A DNA stretch of 64,000 nucleotides from AP-15 sp963701815 (lineage in GTDB: Bacteria; Pseudomonadota; Alphaproteobacteria; ATCC43930; CGMCC-115725): contig CAVPBN010000033.1 in NCBI GenBank assembly GCA_963701815.1, forward strand, positions 62,001-126,000, read 5' to 3'. Below, one piece after another: positions 55,227-63,339 of the stretch (position 1 is its first letter; every line of letters begins with the position of its first letter). A model generated the notes under the pieces. That model was not told the DNA's origin. It saw nothing but the letters and a program-made list of their open reading frames with translations, and did not search any database. A program made the translations under genes and the position numbers.

Positions 55227-55760
55227 CGTCAGCCGCTCCCCCGGTAACCGACCTCTTAAATCAGAGGTTGACGATGATCGGCCGAGCGGCGGCTGTCGGC
55301 TATCCATCGTAGGATTGAAAAGAGAATGAATGTGAGATTGGGACCTATATCATCAAGATTTAAACCTATATCTGCCATATTCGCGGAAAAGTGCCCGGTA
55401 TTCCGGCCCAATCGGCAGCATCTGTGGATTGATTCACTCCTTCTAACGATTTAAATCTATTTTCGGCGAGAGATGGACCCGACAACTCCGCCCCGCCGAC
55501 GGCGACCGCCTTCGATCGGCGGCTGCGCGGGACCTGAGGCACGCGACGCAAAGCGCGCCGGCGCAATCGGCAGAATCGAGCAAAATTGCCGAACGTAAAA
55601 GGTGAAAATGGCGAGCCGGGCCAGCCGATGTTCGACATCGCCCGGCCAGCGGCGGCCCGGCCCCGACCGCCGGCCCGCGTCAGCGCCGTTGCTGTCGGTT
55701 CATCGAGACCAGCGCGCAAATCCCGGCCTCGGATGCCGCGACGGTCGCGGGCCGTGCCGA
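55227..55760. other. Long intergenic region upstream of the porin
   Basis: About 530 bases, no supported gene. The part around 55320-55460 is much AT-richer than the rest. It holds ACCTATATC twice (55343-55351 and 55364-55372) and two GATTTAAA-type words (near 55357 and 55449). It likely carries the porin promoter and its regulator sites. The remainder (55480-55760) is GC-rich with Arg-rich shadow frames only. Confidence 0.5.
55343..55372. promoter_or_regulatory. Direct repeat ACCTATATC x2 upstream of the porin
   Basis: Two exact 9-base copies starting 21 bases apart, two helical turns, so a dimeric regulator could bind both on one face. Located 117-146 bases upstream of the porin start on its transcribed side. 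Confidence 0.4.
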
Positions 55761-56465
55761 TTATTGCGGATGTTGTTCGTACCCGCGCAAGGAACCGGCC
55801 ACCTCGCTCCGGCGGCGCGCGTTCAGCTTGCCGAGCAGGTTGTGCACGTGCGACTTCGTCGTCGCCAGGCTGATGTTCAACTGACGAGCGACCTCTTTGT
55901 CGCTCAGCCCGCTCCGGATCAATTCGGCGACCTGGCGTTCGCGCTTGGTCAGCGCCGGCGCCGCGACCGCCGCGCCGCGGTCGGCGCCTCGCCTGGCGCT
56001 CAAAGCGATATGGCGGAGCAGCCCGGTCGCGACCTTGCCGGCGCAAACCTGCTCGCCGCTGTGAATATCCATGATCAGGCGCACCAAATCGGCCAGCGCC
56101 GCGGTTCTCGGAACATAGCCGACGACCCCCGCCTCGGCCCAGGCGACGATGTCGTCCTCGGTCTCCCTGACCCCGGAAGCGACAACGCGCAAAGCCGGAT
56201 AGACCTCGATCACGCGCCTGACGACGGCAGCGGCATCGGGGATTCTGGCATCGAACAGCACCACGTCCGCCTGCCCGGAATCGCTCAGCGCCGCGGCCTC
56301 CGAGAGATCCGCGCATTGCCCGACGACCGAAACCTCGGGATCGAGCTCGAGGGTCGCCGCCAGGATTTCCCCGAGGAAGCGCACGCCCCATACGATTACG
56401 ATGCGCAGAGTCCGGCCGTCGCGGCTCTCCGCAACTGCCTGATCGGGTGCGAGGTTCGCCTCCAC
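55761..56465 (-). CDS. LuxR/NarL-type regulator with degenerate receiver
   Basis: 234 residues. Receiver-like N-terminal domain followed by a LuxR helix-turn-helix (LTKRERQVAELIRSGLSDKEVARQLNISLATTKSHVHNLLGKL). In the receiver, the acidic pair of the pocket is replaced (IVIVWGVRF), the acceptor Asp is kept (VVLFDARIPD), and the conserved Lys is absent (GYVPRTA). It may act without phosphorylation. GTG 56465 is chosen for the strong GGGAGG site upstream; a longer form to 56573 is possible. Transcribed toward the porin, which it may regulate. Confidence 0.78.
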   Translation of the reverse strand: MEANLAPDQAVAESRDGRTLRIVIVWGVRFLGEILAATLELDPEVSVVGQCADLSEAAALSDSGQADVVLFDARIPDAAAVVRRVIEVYPALRVVASGVRETEDDIVAWAEAGVVGYVPRTAALADLVRLIMDIHSGEQVCAGKVATGLLRHIALSARRGADRGAAVAAPALTKRERQVAELIRSGLSDKEVARQLNISLATTKSHVHNLLGKLNARRRSEVAGSLRGYEQHPQ

Positions 56466-56970
56466 CGCCTCCCCCTCCCAGCGAGGCCTTCCGCGCGGAA
56501 TTTCCCGCACCGGACCAGGCCCGACAGGATCCAATTGAAGCTTCTCCTGTCCCGAAACCGATCTCCAGACCAAGGTCGGGCGGCCAATTCCGGTGTCGTC
56601 GTCGATCCGGGCGCGCTGTTTTGCTTATTGGTAGAGGGTCTGCCCGGGACCGCCACGACTTAATCCAACGTTAATTCGCGCGGCCGCGGCCTGTCCAGAA
56701 CGATCTTCGCGCAATCATCGTAAAAGGCGCTCAGCCGTAAGATTGGGCCGGATATGGCGGCCTCGTTCCGCGAGGCGCGCGAAATACCGGCGGATATTCA
56801 TGTGCCGGTCGGCGACGGGCCAGCGGCCGATTGACATAAAACCGCGGCCGACCTAGGTTCGGGTTGCGCGTCGCTGCGACGCGGCGCGTCAGCCGCGGCA
56901 GCGGCGGTCGCCAGTCCGCGAGTTTCGCGCACTGGCCCTTTTTGTCGGCATCTCTGCTGCGGGATTGCGG
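56466..56970. other. Divergent intergenic region before ffh
   Basis: About 505 bases between the regulator and ffh, read outward on both sides. No gene recognised. CCTCG-TTCCG-CGAGG at 56761-56775 is a short hairpin of doubtful meaning. No SRP RNA or tRNA fold was visible. Confidence 0.35.
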
Positions 56971-58347
56971 ATGTTCGAAAACCTGACCGATCGCCTCGGC
57001 GACGTGTTCGACCGGCTGCGGCGGCACGGTGCGCTGACCGAGACCGATATCGGAGCGGCCCTCCGCGAGATCCGCCTCGCCCTGCTCGAGGCCGATGTGG
57101 CCTTGCCGGTAGTGCGCGATTTTATTGCTGCGGTCAGGGAAAAGGCGCAGGGCCAGGAGGTGTTGCGCTCGGTTACGCCGGCGCAGATGGTGGTCAAGAT
57201 CGTACACGACCATCTCGTCGAAGCCCTCGGCGGCAGTGGCGCGAGCGGGTCGGACGGGCTCGATCTCAATGCTCCGCGGCCGGTGGCGATCATGCTGGTC
57301 GGGCTGCAGGGCTCGGGCAAGACGACGACCGCGGCCAAGATCGCCAATCGGCTCAAATTGCGCGAGCGCAAAAAGATATTGCTCGCCTCTCTCGACGTGC
57401 AGCGGCCGGCGGCGCAGGAACAGCTCGCCGTGCTCGGCCGCCAGATCGGGGTGGCGAGCCTGCCGGTGGTGGCGGGCGAAAGACCGGTGGCGATCACCCG
57501 GCGGGCGCTCGAAACGGCGCGGACCGAGGGCTATGACGCGGTCATCCTCGACACCGCCGGCCGGCTTCACGTCAACGAGGAGCTGATGCTCGAAGTTGCC
57601 GCGGTCCGCGAGGCCGCGGCGCCGTACCAGACCCTGCTGGTCGCCGACGCGATGACCGGGCAGGACGCGGTCAACGTCGCCCGCGCTTTTGGCGAGCGCG
57701 CCGGCATCACCGGCATCGTCTTGACCCGGGTCGACGGCGATGCGCGCGGCGGCGCGGCGTTGTCGATGCGCTCGATCACCGGCAAGCCGATCGTGCTGAT
57801 CGGCACCGGGGAGCGGATCGAGGCGCTGGAACCCTTTCATCCCGAGCGCATCGCCGGACGCATCCTCGGCATGGGCGACGTCGTCAGCCTGGTTGAAAAG
57901 GCGGCGGAGACGGTCGACCAGGAGGAGGCCGAAAAGCTCGCCGCCAAACTGGAAAAGGGACGGTTCGATCTCGACGACCTCGCCGCCCAGCTGCGCCAGA
58001 TCCGCCGCATGGGCGGGATGGGCGGGATGCTGTCGCTGCTGCCGGGGGTGGCCAAGATCAAAAAGCAGCTCGGCGAGGCCAACATCGACGAGGGGATCAT
58101 CAAACGCCAGCAGGCGATCATCTCGTCGATGACCAAGAGCGAGCGGCGCAACCCCAAGCTGTTGAACGCCTCGCGCCGGCGGCGGATTGCGCTCGGCTCC
58201 GGCACCTCGGTGCCGGAGATCAATCGGCTGCTCAAGCAGTACCAGGACATGAGCGACATGATGAAGAAGATGAAAAGGCTCGGGCAGAAAGGCTTGGCCC
58301 GGCACGGCCTCGCCGGGTTGATGCCGGGGGCCGGCTACCGCCATTAG
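56971..58347 (+). CDS. ffh: Signal recognition particle protein Ffh
   Basis: 458 residues. N domain (FENLTDRLGDVFDRLRRHG; ALLEADVALPVV), GTPase G domain (GLQGSGKTTTAAKIA; DVQRPAAQEQL; DTAGRLH; TRVDGDARGG), and methionine-rich M domain (RMGGMGGMLSLLPG; MTKSERRNPKLLNASRRRRIALGSGTSV, the RNA-binding part; MMKKMKR). ATG 56971 begins the family N-terminus; TTG 56965 would add two residues. First gene of the rpsP-rimM-trmD-rplS operon. Confidence 0.96.
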   Translation: MFENLTDRLGDVFDRLRRHGALTETDIGAALREIRLALLEADVALPVVRDFIAAVREKAQGQEVLRSVTPAQMVVKIVHDHLVEALGGSGASGSDGLDLNAPRPVAIMLVGLQGSGKTTTAAKIANRLKLRERKKILLASLDVQRPAAQEQLAVLGRQIGVASLPVVAGERPVAITRRALETARTEGYDAVILDTAGRLHVNEELMLEVAAVREAAAPYQTLLVADAMTGQDAVNVARAFGERAGITGIVLTRVDGDARGGAALSMRSITGKPIVLIGTGERIEALEPFHPERIAGRILGMGDVVSLVEKAAETVDQEEAEKLAAKLEKGRFDLDDLAAQLRQIRRMGGMGGMLSLLPGVAKIKKQLGEANIDEGIIKRQQAIISSMTKSERRNPKLLNASRRRRIALGSGTSVPEINRLLKQYQDMSDMMKKMKRLGQKGLARHGLAGLMPGAGYRH

Positions 58348-58390
58348 GATGAGGGGTTTGGAATGAGGGCTTTGGAATGAGGGTCGGGGC

Positions 58391-58750
58391 ATGCCGCTGA
58401 AGATCCGGCTCGCGCGCGGCGGGGCGAAGAAACGCCCGTTCTACAGCATCGTCGTGGCCGATTCGCGCAGCCCGCGAGACGGCCGCTTCATCGAAAAGCT
58501 CGGGACCTACAACCCGATGCTCGAACGCACCCATGCCGATCGGGTCACGCTCAAGACCGAGCGGATCCAGCATTGGCTGGGTGTCGGGGCGTTGCCGACC
58601 GACCGCGTCGCGCGTTTTCTCGGCGATGCCGGCCTGATCGAAAAACCGGCGCAGCGCGAGAACCCGGTCAAGTCGCAACCCAAGGCGCGGGCGCAGGAAC
58701 GCGCGAAAGCCGCCGCGGAAGCTGCCGGCGCCGCGGCCGGACACGACTGA
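58391..58750 (+). CDS. rpsP: 30S ribosomal protein S16
   Basis: 119 residues. LKIRLARGGAKKRPFYSIVVADSRSPRDGRFIEKLGTYNP is the S16 signature. The alanine/lysine-rich tail is typical of alphaproteobacteria. Confidence 0.97.
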   Translation: MPLKIRLARGGAKKRPFYSIVVADSRSPRDGRFIEKLGTYNPMLERTHADRVTLKTERIQHWLGVGALPTDRVARFLGDAGLIEKPAQRENPVKSQPKARAQERAKAAAEAAGAAAGHD

Positions 58751-58775
58751 CCCGGCTTGTTGGGCCCGCCAATCG

Positions 58776-59369
58776 ATGATTGCGCCCGAGAAAAAGATCT
58801 GCGTCGGGGTGATCACCGGCCCGCACGGCGTGACCGGCGCGGTCCGCATCAAGAGCTTTACCGCGCAGCCGGACGACATCGCCGGTTACGGCCCGCTCGG
58901 CGACGAGAGCGGGCGCCGGCATTTTGATCTGCATCTGGTCGGCGCCGCAAAGGGGGTGGTGATCGGCCGTCTGGCCGGGGTCGACGACCGCGACCGCGCG
59001 GCGGCGCTGCGCGGGCAGCGCCTCTATCTGTCGCGCGCGGCGTTGCCGCAGCCCGAGGCGGAGGAATATTACCACGCCGATCTGATCGGTCTCGAGGCCG
59101 TGCTCGGCGACGGCACGCCGGTCGGCGAGGTATGCGCGGTGCATGATTTCGGCGCCGGGGATACGCTGGAAATCGTGCGCCCGAATGCGCCGCCGGCCAT
59201 GGTGCCGTTCACCCGCGCCATCGTCCCGATCGTCGATCTCGCCGCCGGGCGGCTGGTCATCGACCCGCCGGCCGGGCTGCTCGACGAGGTGCGGCCCGCA
59301 TCACGCCGGTCCGGTTCGCGCAATGCGGCCCAGCCGGCGGATCGCCGGCCGGCGGAAGGGCCCGCATGA
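58776..59369 (+). CDS. rimM: 16S rRNA processing protein RimM
   Basis: 197 residues. GVITGPHGVTGAVRIKSFT at the start and YYHADLIGLEAVLGDG in the C-terminal PRC-like domain identify RimM, which binds S19 during 30S assembly. The C-terminal 30 residues are low-complexity. Its stop overlaps trmD (59366-59369). Confidence 0.92.
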   Translation: MIAPEKKICVGVITGPHGVTGAVRIKSFTAQPDDIAGYGPLGDESGRRHFDLHLVGAAKGVVIGRLAGVDDRDRAAALRGQRLYLSRAALPQPEAEEYYHADLIGLEAVLGDGTPVGEVCAVHDFGAGDTLEIVRPNAPPAMVPFTRAIVPIVDLAAGRLVIDPPAGLLDEVRPASRRSGSRNAAQPADRRPAEGPA

Positions 59370-60082
59370 GCTGGCGGGCGACGGTGTTGACGATCTTTCC
59401 GCAGATGCTGCCGGGTCCGCTCGCCTTTTCGCTGGCCGGCAAGGCGCACGAGGCGGGGCTGTGGCGTCTCGAAACCGTGGATATTCGCGCTTTCGCGCAG
59501 GACCGGCATCGCTCGGTCGACGATGCCCCGTTCGGCGGCGGCCCGGGCATGGTGATGCGGCCCGATGTGCTCGGCGCTGCGGTTGCCGGGTCGAACGGGG
59601 TCGGGCCGTTGATCCTGTTGTCGCCGCGCGGCCGCCGCCTCGACCAGGAACGGGTGCGGAATTTGGCCGCCGCACCGGGGGTCAGGCTGATCTGCGGCCG
59701 TTTCGAGGGCGTCGACGAGCGCGTCCTCGAGGCCTGCGCGATCGAGGAGCTGAGCCTCGGCGATTTTGTGCTCTCGGGCGGCGAACCGGCGGCGATCGCG
59801 CTGATCGACGCCTGCGTCAGGCTGCTGCCCGGGGTCGTCGGCCGAAGCGAAGCGCTGGCCGAGGAGAGCTTCGCCGAAGGGCTGTTGGAATACCCGCAAT
59901 ACACCAGGCCGCAGCTCTGGCATGGTCGGGCCGTGCCCGAGGTGCTGGTATCGGGCGATCACGCGCAAATCCGGGCCTGGCGGCGGGTCGAGGCGGAGCG
60001 CCTGACGCGCGAGCGCCGCGGCGATCTGTGGGAGCGTCATATCGCGGCGCGCATTGCGCCGGCGACCGAGCTTGAAAGGTAG
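59366..60082 (+). CDS. trmD: tRNA (guanine-37-N1)-methyltransferase TrmD
   Basis: 238 residues, SPOUT family. TVLTIFPQMLPGPL, DDAPFGGGPGMVMRPDVL, GRFEGVDERVLE, LSLGDFVLSGGEPAA and the trefoil knot region are all present. Methylates G37 to hold reading frame, using SAM. Four-base overlap with rimM. Confidence 0.95.
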   Translation: MSWRATVLTIFPQMLPGPLAFSLAGKAHEAGLWRLETVDIRAFAQDRHRSVDDAPFGGGPGMVMRPDVLGAAVAGSNGVGPLILLSPRGRRLDQERVRNLAAAPGVRLICGRFEGVDERVLEACAIEELSLGDFVLSGGEPAAIALIDACVRLLPGVVGRSEALAEESFAEGLLEYPQYTRPQLWHGRAVPEVLVSGDHAQIRAWRRVEAERLTRERRGDLWERHIAARIAPATELER

Positions 60083-60086
60083 ACCG

Positions 60087-60527
60087 ATGAACCTTTTGCA
60101 GCAATTGGACCGCGAAGAGGTCGAGAGGCTCGCTGCCGAGCGGCCGGTGCCGAAATTCCAGCCGGGCGACACTGTGCGGGTCATGGTCAAGGTGGTCGAA
60201 GGCGAGCGCGAGCGGGTCCAGGCCTTTGAAGGCGTCTGCATCGCCCGCAAAAACGCCGGCGCCAACTCCAACTTCACCTTGCGCAAGATCTCCTACGGCG
60301 AGGGGGTGGAGCGGGTCTTCCCGCTCTATTCGCCGCGGATCACCGCGATCGAGGTGGTGCGCCGCGGCGTCGTCCGCCGGGCCAAGCTCTATTATCTGCG
60401 CGGCCGCACCGGCAAGCGGGCCCGCATTGCCGAGCGGCCGCGCGACAGCGTCCGCCCCGAAGCGCGACCGGCCCCGGCAAAAACCGGCGACGGCAGCAGT
60501 AGTCAATCAAACCGCAACCGGGAGTGA
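60087..60527 (+). CDS. rplS: 50S ribosomal protein L19
   Basis: 146 residues. FQPGDTVRVMVKVVEGERERVQAFEGVCIARKN and VERVFPLYSPRITAIEVVRRG are L19 signatures; an alphaproteobacterial basic tail follows. 4 bases after trmD; leuC starts 8 bases after. Confidence 0.97.
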   Translation: MNLLQQLDREEVERLAAERPVPKFQPGDTVRVMVKVVEGERERVQAFEGVCIARKNAGANSNFTLRKISYGEGVERVFPLYSPRITAIEVVRRGVVRRAKLYYLRGRTGKRARIAERPRDSVRPEARPAPAKTGDGSSSQSNRNRE

Positions 60528-60535
60528 CAATCGTC

Positions 60536-61952
60536 ATGGCTGCGCCGCAGACCCTGTTCGACAAGATCTGGCAAAGTCACGTGATCGCCCCGCAGGGCCA
60601 CGGCACCTACCTGATCTATATCGACCTGCACCTGATCCATGAGGTGACGACGCCGCAGGCCTTCGAGGGGCTGAAGCTCGCCGGACGCAAGGTGCGCCGC
60701 CCCGACGCGACGATGGCCGTCGCCGACCACAATATCCCGACCACCAACCGCAGCGCCGGCGTCGCCGGCATCGACGAGCCCGAACTCGAAGCTCCAGGTC
60801 GACACGCTCGAGCGCAACGTCAAGGAATTCGGCGTTCCCTATTTCCCGATCGACAGCATCGACCAGGGCATCGTCCACATCATCGGGCCGGAGCAGGGCC
60901 TGAGCCAGCCGGGCATGACCATCGTCTGCGGCGACAGCCACACCGCGACGCACGGCGCCCTGGGCGCGCTCGCCTTCGGCATCGGCACATCGGAGGTCGA
61001 GCATGTGCTGGCGACCCAGACCTTGATCCAGGCGCCGGCCAAGAACATGCTGATCAAGGTCGACGGCTCGCTCGGCCAGGGCGTCAGCCCGAAGGACGTG
61101 ATCCTCGCGATCATCGCCAAGATCGGCACCGCGGGCGGCACCGGCCATGTCTTCGAATACGCCGGCAGCACGTTTCGCGACATGTCGATGGAAGGCCGGA
61201 TGACGGTCTGCAACATGTCGATCGAGGCCGGCGCGCGAGCCGGGCTCGTCGCCCCGGACGACAAGACCTTCGCCTATGTCATGGGCCGGCCCTACGCGCC
61301 CAAAGGCGCGGCCTGGGAGCAGGCGCTCGCCTATTGGAAGACGCTGCCGACCGACCCGGGCGCCGCTTACGACAAGGAGGCGCATCTCGCTGCCGCCGAC
61401 ATCGCACCGCACGTCACCTGGGGCACCAACCCGGAACAGGCCGCGCCGGTTACCGGACGGGTGCCCGACCCGTCCCGGATCGACGACCCGCTCAAGCGGG
61501 CGGCGGTGGAACGCGCGCTGCATTACATGCAGCTCGAGCCGAACACGTTGTTGACCGACGTGCCGGTGCAGCGCGTCTTCATCGGCTCCTGCACCAACAG
61601 CCGCATCGAGGATCTGCGCGCCGCCGCGGCGATCGCCAAGGGCCGCCGGGTCGCCGACGGCGTCACCGCGCTGGTCGTCCCCGGCTCCGGCCACGTCAAG
61701 CACCAGGCCGAGGAGGAAGGGCTCGACCGCGTCTTCCTCGAAGCCGGGTTCGAGTGGCGCGAGGCGGGTTGCTCGATGTGCATGTCGATGAACAACGACA
61801 AGGCGATGAACGGCGAGCGGATCGCCACGACCTCGAACCGCAATTTCGAGGGCCGCCAGGGCAAGAACGCCAAATCCCACCTGATGGGCCCGGCGATGGC
61901 CGCCGCCGCCGCCGTTACCGGCCGTCTCACCGACGTCCGCCAGTTGGGGTGA
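60536..61952 (+). CDS. leuC: 3-isopropylmalate dehydratase large subunit (frameshift at about 60785)
   Basis: Second step of leucine synthesis. N-terminal TLFDKIWQSHVI and ATMAVADHNIPTTNRSAGVAG lie in one frame; from KLQVDTLERNVKEFG on, the gene is in the next. The break is precise: gagcccgaactcgaagctc reads PELEAP, but without the c at 60785 it reads PESKLQ and joins the family sequence. Cluster cysteines are in IGSCTNSRIEDLRA and EAGCSMCMSMN. Corrected length about 471 residues. leuD follows after two small genes. Confidence 0.94.
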
Positions 61953-61987
61953 GATATAGACATCAACTGGGCTGCTTTCTCAACAAG

Positions 61988-62197
61988 ATGACTCCGAGCG
62001 CAGAAACGACCGCCATCACAAGGGCTCTTCTTTCGCTGTTGACCGCCACGGCTGAAATAGAGGCAGCATTGTTCGAGTTAACGCCTCAGCAGAATGAGGA
62101 GTATCGAGGTCATCTGGAAGCAATAAAGAAAGCAAGAAACGAATGTCTGCAGAACCTTAGAAAGGTTGTCGAGCTCATGGATAAGAACCCTGAGTAA
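61988..62197 (+). CDS. Small protein of unknown function
   Basis: 69 residues: MTPSAETTAITRALLSLLTATAEIEAALFELTPQQ, then helical EEYRGHLEAIKKARNECLQNL. Predicted all-alpha, no signal, lower GC than the flanking leu genes. Lies between leuC and leuD, which are normally adjacent. Function unknown. Confidence 0.5.
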   Translation: MTPSAETTAITRALLSLLTATAEIEAALFELTPQQNEEYRGHLEAIKKARNECLQNLRKVVELMDKNPE

Positions 62198-62210
62198 TCT
62201 AGATATCGAT

Positions 62211-62663
62211 ATGCTCCGCCGGCAGCTAGATCGTATCGAAGCCAGTAGAGGCATAGGGACGTCGAGCGCTGACGGGGGAAACGGCGCACCTCCTTCGTCC
62301 GGCGCTTGGCTTGGCTGGCGGGCGTCCGTCGATGCGCGGCTCGAGGGATTGAAGGCTTCGATCGACGGTACGCGTTGGGTCGTCGGCATTGTCGCGGTAA
62401 TCATGATCGGCGGCTTCGGCTTTCTTGGCTTCCAACTTAATCGACTGGAAGGTCGCGTAGATCGGGTCGAGACCGCTGTCGCCGCGATCCCGGCGCGTCT
62501 ATCCGATGAATTCCGTGCGATGCGCTCCGAAATGGCGGAGCAAACCAACGCCATCGCCAACTCGATCACCGCCACGCGCCAAGCCCAGCCTCCGGCGCCG
62601 CAAATCATTGTGGTGCCAGCCCCGCAACCGGGCCAACCGCCGCCTGCCCAGCCTAAGCCTTAG
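62211..62663 (+). CDS. Small membrane-anchored coiled-coil protein of unknown function
   Basis: 150 residues. N-terminal segment with an amphipathic helix (MLRRQLDRIEASRG), one membrane helix (WVVGIVAVIMIGGFGFLGFQL), then a heptad-rich stretch (LNRLEGRVDRVETAVAAIPARL; EMAEQTNAIANSITATRQ) and a Pro/Gln tail. ATG 62211 is the conservative start; TTG 62166 in frame would overlap the previous gene. Topology resembles accessory proteins that often sit in phage- or plasmid-like DNA, but that is not proof. Confidence 0.6.
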   Translation: MLRRQLDRIEASRGIGTSSADGGNGAPPSSGAWLGWRASVDARLEGLKASIDGTRWVVGIVAVIMIGGFGFLGFQLNRLEGRVDRVETAVAAIPARLSDEFRAMRSEMAEQTNAIANSITATRQAQPPAPQIIVVPAPQPGQPPPAQPKP

Positions 62664-62705
62664 CTGACGGCGGCAATTTAAAAACCTGTACGGAGGGATC
62701 TTGCA

Positions 62706-63335
62706 TTGGACAAGTTCACTACGCTGACCGGCGTCGCCGCACCGTTGCCGATCCACAATCTCGACACCGACAAGATCTTTCCGGCGATCTATCTGAAGAC
62801 GATCAAGCGGACCGGCCTCTCGCAATGGCTGTTTCAGGAGATCCGCTTTCGTCCGGACGGGTCGGAGGACCCGGACTTCGTCTTGAACCAGGCGCCGTAT
62901 CGCAAGGCGCAAATCCTGATCGGGGCGGAGAATTTCGGCTGCGGGTCGAGCCGCGAGCACGCCCCCTGGGCGTTGCTCGATTTCGGCATACGCTGCGTCA
63001 TCGCGCCCAGCTTTGCCGACATCTTCTACAACAACTGCTTCAAGAACGGCATCCTGCCGATCGCCCTGCCGAAAGAACTCTGCGACGAGCTGATGGAAGA
63101 CGCCAAGAAGGGCGCCAACGCGGTCATGACGATCGATCTCGAAAACCAGACGATATCGCGCCCGGACGGAGAAAAGGTGCGATTCGATCTGGACCCGTTC
63201 CGCAAGCACTGCTTGCTGAACGGGCTCGACGACATCGGCCTGACCGAGCAGAAGGGCATGGAAATCGGCGCCTACGAGGCCAAGGCGCGGCTCGCCCGTC
63301 CCTGGCAGTTCGGCATGACCCGGCGCGGGGCCTGA
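62706..63335 (+). CDS. leuD: 3-isopropylmalate dehydratase small subunit
   Basis: 209 residues. The swivel domain: LDTDKIFPAIYLKTIKRTGL, GAENFGCGSSREHAPWALLDFG, and FADIFYNNCFKNGILPI. Start is TTG 62706, with a GGAGGG ribosome site nine bases upstream. Pairs with LeuC; leuB follows after four bases. Confidence 0.95.
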   Translation: MDKFTTLTGVAAPLPIHNLDTDKIFPAIYLKTIKRTGLSQWLFQEIRFRPDGSEDPDFVLNQAPYRKAQILIGAENFGCGSSREHAPWALLDFGIRCVIAPSFADIFYNNCFKNGILPIALPKELCDELMEDAKKGANAVMTIDLENQTISRPDGEKVRFDLDPFRKHCLLNGLDDIGLTEQKGMEIGAYEAKARLARPWQFGMTRRGA

Positions 63336-63339
63336 GTCC

